This document shows positions 5,827 through 6,457 of a DNA stretch of 6,457 bases, piece after piece. The DNA lies in NCBI GenBank assembly GCA_003176075.1, contig PSRN01000102.1, positions 1 to 6,457 on the forward strand, written 5' to 3'. A program made the translations under genes and the position numbers. The notes beneath the pieces are model-generated. The model did no database searches. It saw only the letters and a list, made by a program, of their open reading frames with translations, and was not told the origin of the DNA. Each line of letters opens with the position of its first letter. Positions within the stretch are counted from its first letter, which is position 1. The stretch comes from Bdellovibrio sp. (GTDB lineage Bacteria; Bdellovibrionota; Bdellovibrionia; Bdellovibrionales; Bdellovibrionaceae).

Positions 5827-5861
5827 CTGCGGCTGATGCTGATGCTGCTGCTGCGGCTGAT
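5827..5861. repeat. Triplet repeat tract (GCT/GAT/GCG), with 11-bp direct repeat
   Basis: CTGCGGCTGAT occurs at 5827-5837 and 5851-5861, exactly 24 bp (eight triplets) apart, with GCTGAT and GCT units between. In the plus frame beginning at 5829 it reads AADADAAAAAD then TAA (5862-5864). That frame is open from 5784 but has no start of its own. The tract is either coding remnant or tail, or a simple-sequence repeat. Confidence 0.65.
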
Positions 5862-5892
5862 TAAATGCAATTTGCCGAACTGAAGACACTCT

Positions 5893-6390
5893 CTAGCCTG
5901 ATATCTTAAGCAGGGTCTGTACCGTCTTTCGCAGATTCTCGATCTCAAAGGGCTTTTTGATGAAATCATCGGCTCCCACTTCAAAAGCCCTCTTGATGTC
6001 TTCATCGGAGGTCTTGCCTGAAACAAAGACCAAAGGAATCTTCTTCAAGTCCTTGTGCTCTTTCAACAGCTGGGCCAATTCAAAGCCATTCATCCACGGC
6101 AGGCCAATATCCATCAAGATAAGATCAGGGGGCACATCGTCCAGAGCCATGGAAAGCTCCGAGCTATCCGAAGCCATTTTCACCAGGTAACTCTCGGCTT
6201 CAAAGATTCTCTTCATCGCCGATCTCATTGTTTCATCGTCCTCGATCACCAGGATGACCTTGGGATCCACCTTCTTCTTGAATTCGCGGAAGGAATCCAA
6301 TGGAACCACGGGTTCACTCGCCATTCGAGACTTGGTGATCTGTTCGATTTTGGCGACCAGGTCTTGTGTGTTGATTTTTTTCTTCGCCAT
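5893..6390 (-). CDS. Stand-alone receiver-domain response regulator
   Basis: The 165-residue product has a charged, probably helical N-terminal extension (about 1-42, MAKKKINTQDLVAKIEQ onward) and one receiver domain (about 44-163). Key residues are Glu50-Asp51-Asp52 in LVIEDDE, phosphoacceptor Asp94 in LILMDIGLPWMNG, Ser124 in FVSGKT and Lys146 in IKKPF, so all elements for phosphorylation are present. No output domain follows; such proteins work by protein contact (CheY/DivK-like) or as phosphorelay intermediates. ATG at 6390 shares its A with the TAA stop of trxB (TAATG), and GGAGG at 6401-6405 lies inside the trxB coding sequence. The start is therefore well supported and translation is probably coupled. 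A GTG extension at 6411 would read MAGGKSL from the ribosome site itself and was rejected. The operon link to thioredoxin reductase is suggestive of redox context, but that is inference. Confidence 0.93.
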   Translation of the reverse strand: MAKKKINTQDLVAKIEQITKSRMASEPVVPLDSFREFKKKVDPKVILVIEDDETMRSAMKRIFEAESYLVKMASDSSELSMALDDVPPDLILMDIGLPWMNGFELAQLLKEHKDLKKIPLVFVSGKTSDEDIKRAFEVGADDFIKKPFEIENLRKTVQTLLKISG

Positions 6391-6457
6391 TAGTGATTTG
6401 CCTCCAGCCACCTTTCGGCATCAATCGCGGCCATGCAACCCGAACCCGCTGCGGTGA
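6390..6457 (-). CDS. trxB: Thioredoxin reductase, C-terminal end (partial)
   Basis: Only the last 21 codons are in the window: TAAGSGCMAAIDAERWLEANH then TAA. The pattern TAAGSGCMAAIDAERWL is the conserved C-terminal FAD-contact end of NADPH-dependent thioredoxin reductases (compare the Escherichia coli ending, ITSAGTGCMAALDAERYL). The enzyme reduces thioredoxin in the cytoplasm. The N-terminal FAD and NADPH domains and the CxxC disulfide lie beyond the right edge. A related pyridine nucleotide-disulfide oxidoreductase is the alternative. It overlaps the downstream receiver start by one base. Confidence 0.85.
   Translation of the reverse strand, partial: TAAGSGCMAAIDAERWLEANH

Noticed and set aside
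5827..5861. CRISPR-like or mobile-element repeat
   Set aside because: Only two copies of an 11-bp unit within a triplet tract; no spacers, no terminal repeats and no transposase.
5359..5889. 176-codon minus-strand open frame
   Set aside because: It is antisense to the PilZ gene. Its Gln/His-rich start is just the triplet repeat read backwards, and no family is recognised.

Overview
The window looks like chromosomal DNA of a free-living or predatory Gram-negative bacterium of roughly 50% GC. The mix of a fatty/amino-acid catabolic acyl-CoA dehydrogenase, a secreted EXORDIUM-like protein and many orphan signalling parts would suit the Bdellovibrionota (former Deltaproteobacteria). That placement is a guess from gene style; there is no rRNA or marker gene to settle it. 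No tRNA, rRNA, CRISPR array, insertion sequence or phage gene is visible.

The left part (1-2800, all plus strand) carries three metabolic or exported genes. They are a glutaryl-CoA dehydrogenase (gcdH), a secreted protein with an HExxE motif and six cysteines, and a small CoA-binding (YccU-type) protein. The spaces between them hold unusual short structures: an 8-bp degenerate repeat starting in the gcdH stop codon, a paired ATGATCAA repeat, a long imperfect hairpin before the secreted gene, a 10-bp phased ATTGAA repeat and a strong intrinsic terminator.

The middle and right part (2811-6390) is a cluster of signal-transduction parts with no histidine kinase in view. In order they are an OmpR/PhoB-type response regulator (minus), a divergent membrane-anchored receiver-only protein, an HPt phosphotransfer protein, a PilZ-domain protein (probable cyclic-di-GMP binder), and a stand-alone receiver (minus). 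The last is coupled by a 1-nt overlap to the 3' end of thioredoxin reductase (trxB), which runs off the right edge.

The genes are not one operon. The OmpR regulator and the membrane receiver diverge from a 351-bp region containing a perfect 16-bp palindrome and a second inverted repeat. A strong terminator separates the membrane receiver from HPt, and candidate promoters precede HPt and PilZ. The simplest working idea is a dispersed phosphorelay: an unseen hybrid kinase, the membrane receiver (D106), HPt (H70) and a terminal receiver (D53 or D94). PilZ would add a cyclic-di-GMP input or output. Partner choice is inference from proximity only.

The most notable single items are the membrane-tethered receiver without an output domain, and a C7 tract near the PilZ stop. 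Slipping at that tract would join the protein to an Ala/Asp-rich tail encoded by an adjacent triplet repeat.
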